Part shown: positions 62,576 through 64,000 of the stretch, one piece after another | Position numbering within the stretch: the first letter of the stretch is position 1 | Layout: every line of letters begins with the position of its first letter | Assembly: GCF_000768675.1 (NCBI RefSeq) | Contig: NZ_AVPI01000005.1 | Coordinates: forward strand, 18,362-82,361 | From: Knoellia flava TL1 | GTDB lineage: Bacteria; Actinomycetota; Actinomycetes; Actinomycetales; Dermatophilaceae | Direction: 5' to 3' | DNA length: 64,000 bases | Translations under genes and position numbers: made by a program | Notes under the pieces: generated by a model | What the model saw: only the letters and a program-made list of their open reading frames with translations | Told to the model about the DNA's origin: nothing | Databases searched by the model: none

Positions 62576-63900
62576 AGCCCGCCTGGATCTACCTCGCTCT
62601 CGGGCTGGCCCTGTTCCTCGCCGTCATCGTCCCCCCGCTGCTGCAACGCTTCCACGTCAACGGCCCCATCGTCCTCGTGAGCCTCGGTCTCGTGCTGGGG
62701 CTGCTGCCGGGGTTCCGTGACCTCGACCTCGACCCGGTGTCGCACGGGACGGCGCTCACGCACATCACCGAGTTCACCGTGCTCGTCTCGCTCATGGGCG
62801 TCGGCCTGGCGCTCGACCGGCCGCTGAGCCTGCGCGACGTCGGGTCGTGGCGGACGTGGTCGCCGACCTGGCGGTTGCTCGGCATCGCCATGCCCCTGTC
62901 GATCGCCGGTGTCGCCCTGCTCGCGTGGGGGCCGATGGGAGTGGCTGCGCCGGCCGCGCTGCTGCTGGGTGCGGCGCTCTCACCGACCGACCCGGTGCTC
63001 GCCTCCGACGTGCAGGTGGGCGGCCCCAACGAGGGCGAGGGCGGTGGCGGCGAGGACCACGAGGACTCCGAGGAGGTCGACGAGGACGACGAGGTCCGCT
63101 TCGCCCTCACGAGCGAGGCCGGGCTCAACGACGGGCTGGCCTTCCCCTTCGTCCATGCCGCGATCCTGCTCGCCACCGTCGGCGGTGTCTCGCAGTGGGG
63201 CGCCGGATGGCTCGCCTGGGAGCTCGTCGGCAAGATCGTCATCGGGGTCGCGGTCGGTCTCGCCGCCGGCTGGGCGGTGGCGCGACTCGCGTTCACCGCA
63301 CGGACGGAGGAGCTGCGCTTCGCGGCGACAGGTGAGCCGATCGTCGCCATCGCTGCGCTGCTCGCCACCTACGGCGTCTCGGAGGTGGCCGGCGGCTACG
63401 GCTTCCTCGCGGTCTTCACGTGCGCGATGGCCATCCGCAGCTTCGAGCGCAAGAGCTCCTACCACCACGACATGCACGAGGTCATCGAGCGCCTCGAGCG
63501 GCTGCTCACCCTCGTCGTGCTCCTCCTCCTCGGCATGGCCCTGACCAACGGCCTGCTCGCTCACCTCGACTGGCGCGGGGTCGCGATCTCGCTCTTCCTC
63601 CTGCTCGTGCTGCGCCCCCTCGTCGGGCTGCTGTCCTTCGTCGGGCACCCGCACCAGAGCGGACCGCGTGACTTCGACCGTCGCGAGCGGATCGTCGCGG
63701 CGTTCTACGGCGTGCGCGGCGTCGGTTCGCTGTTCTACCTCGCGTATGCCGCGACGCACGCGGAGTTCCCGGAGATCCGTTGGCTGTGGTCGGTCGTGGC
63801 GTTCACCGTCGTCGTGTCCGTCTTCCTCCACGGCTTCACGGCTCCCCTGGCCATGGACTGGCAGGAGCGGGCCAAGCAGCCGGCGGGCACTCCCGACTGA
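62572..63900 (+). CDS. CPA1-type Na+/H+ antiporter
   Basis: This 442-aa membrane exchanger has about 12-13 helices. The core motifs are ALSPTDPVLASDVQVG (unwound ion-binding helix) and EAGLNDGLAFPF (the N-D pair), the marks of the CPA1 NhaP group. Between them lies a Gly/Glu/Asp-rich loop (about 144-166, GPNEGEGGGGEDHEDSEEVD) that may sense cations. The C-terminal part has FYGVRGVGSLFYLAYA. GTG 62572 overlaps the DinB stop by 4 bp. Confidence 0.92.
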   Translation: MKPAWIYLALGLALFLAVIVPPLLQRFHVNGPIVLVSLGLVLGLLPGFRDLDLDPVSHGTALTHITEFTVLVSLMGVGLALDRPLSLRDVGSWRTWSPTWRLLGIAMPLSIAGVALLAWGPMGVAAPAALLLGAALSPTDPVLASDVQVGGPNEGEGGGGEDHEDSEEVDEDDEVRFALTSEAGLNDGLAFPFVHAAILLATVGGVSQWGAGWLAWELVGKIVIGVAVGLAAGWAVARLAFTARTEELRFAATGEPIVAIAALLATYGVSEVAGGYGFLAVFTCAMAIRSFERKSSYHHDMHEVIERLERLLTLVVLLLLGMALTNGLLAHLDWRGVAISLFLLLVLRPLVGLLSFVGHPHQSGPRDFDRRERIVAAFYGVRGVGSLFYLAYAATHAEFPEIRWLWSVVAFTVVVSVFLHGFTAPLAMDWQERAKQPAGTPD

Positions 63901-63913
63901 GCCGGCGCTGGGC

Positions 63914-63963
63914 CTTGTGTCCTGCAGGACGCGCGACAGGGCGCGCGTCCTGCAGGACACAAG
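63914..63963. terminator. Perfect 22-bp stem hairpin
   Basis: The arms 63914-63935 and 63942-63963 are perfect reverse complements around the loop ACAGGG. Each arm contains the palindrome TCCTGCAGGA. It starts 14 bp past the antiporter stop. The outer bases CTTGTGTCC recall the CTTGCGTCC arms of the 49-bp family. Confidence 0.8.
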
Positions 63964-64000
63964 AGGGTGTGCGGGCCGAATCGTCGTCGAGTGCCCGCCA

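Overview
The window is 64 kb of very GC-rich chromosomal DNA (roughly 70-73 % G+C by eye). GTG starts are frequent and operon genes overlap by 4 bp. The gene content is typical of a Gram-positive actinobacterium: a MecA-type penicillin-binding protein, polyprenol-phosphomannose-dependent mannosyltransferases, CsoR copper control, DUF5926, DUF4446 and DUF222/HNH proteins. The style resembles Micrococcales of the Intrasporangiaceae type (Janibacter, Knoellia, Phycicoccus and relatives). That placement is inference. No rRNA, tRNA, prophage, IS element or CRISPR array was recognised.

Layout. 0.2-10.6 kb: a membrane protein, a P-loop ATPase, an Imm5-like/Arr fusion, a DUF2207-like protein, an SOS-boxed HNH endonuclease and two DinB-type proteins; five reading frames here are broken. 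10.6-22.6 kb: dienelactone hydrolase and WYL regulator (divergent), secreted S8 protease, XRE regulator, VOC protein, DedA, TraR/DksA-type protein, penicillin-binding protein, MFS transporter, photolyase, small secreted and GatB/YqeY-like proteins. 22.6-27.1 kb: a four-gene copper operon (csoR, copZ-like, exported His-rich protein, copA) behind a CsoR operator. 27-36.6 kb: pirin, two acetyltransferases, secreted S1 protease, VOC protein, ABC-F ATPase, a protein of four cold-shock domains, a glutaryl-CoA-dehydrogenase-like enzyme, TPR protein and small secreted protein. 36.6-41.3 kb: a B12-type MerR regulator, a sigma factor-ogt operon, glycerophosphodiesterase, an anti-sigma-type ATPase and DUF5926. 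41.4-47.3 kb: an envelope glycan cluster (GT2, MptB-like GT-C, a 728-aa membrane protein, GT87). 47.4-64 kb: GDT1-like cation exporter, DUF4446-pheA, acyltransferase, patatin, HAD-PlsC fusion, DUF559-like protein, SWIM-SNF2 helicase, lipase-zwf pair, lipid kinase and a DinB-Na+/H+ antiporter pair.

Three features cut across the genes. First, the 7-mer GTATGCC (either strand) occurs about 65 times by eye against about 6 expected from base composition. It occurs in genes and between them, and it recruits the otherwise avoided codons TAT and GCA. Second, a 49-bp palindromic element with arms CTTGCGTCCG / CGGACGCAAG occurs about 16 times between 27 and 54.5 kb, singly and in tandem arrays of 3, 3 and 7. 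It lies mostly at gene 3' ends, supplies the stop codons of two genes and lies inside one coding sequence. Third, at about 26 genes a -10-like hexamer (TAnnnT or CAnnnT) ends 6-8 nt before the start codon, which is the signature of leaderless transcription. I used it to choose starts.

The most unusual proteins are the Imm5-Arr fusion at 3.9-4.8 kb and the four-cold-shock-domain protein at 33.1-34.0 kb.
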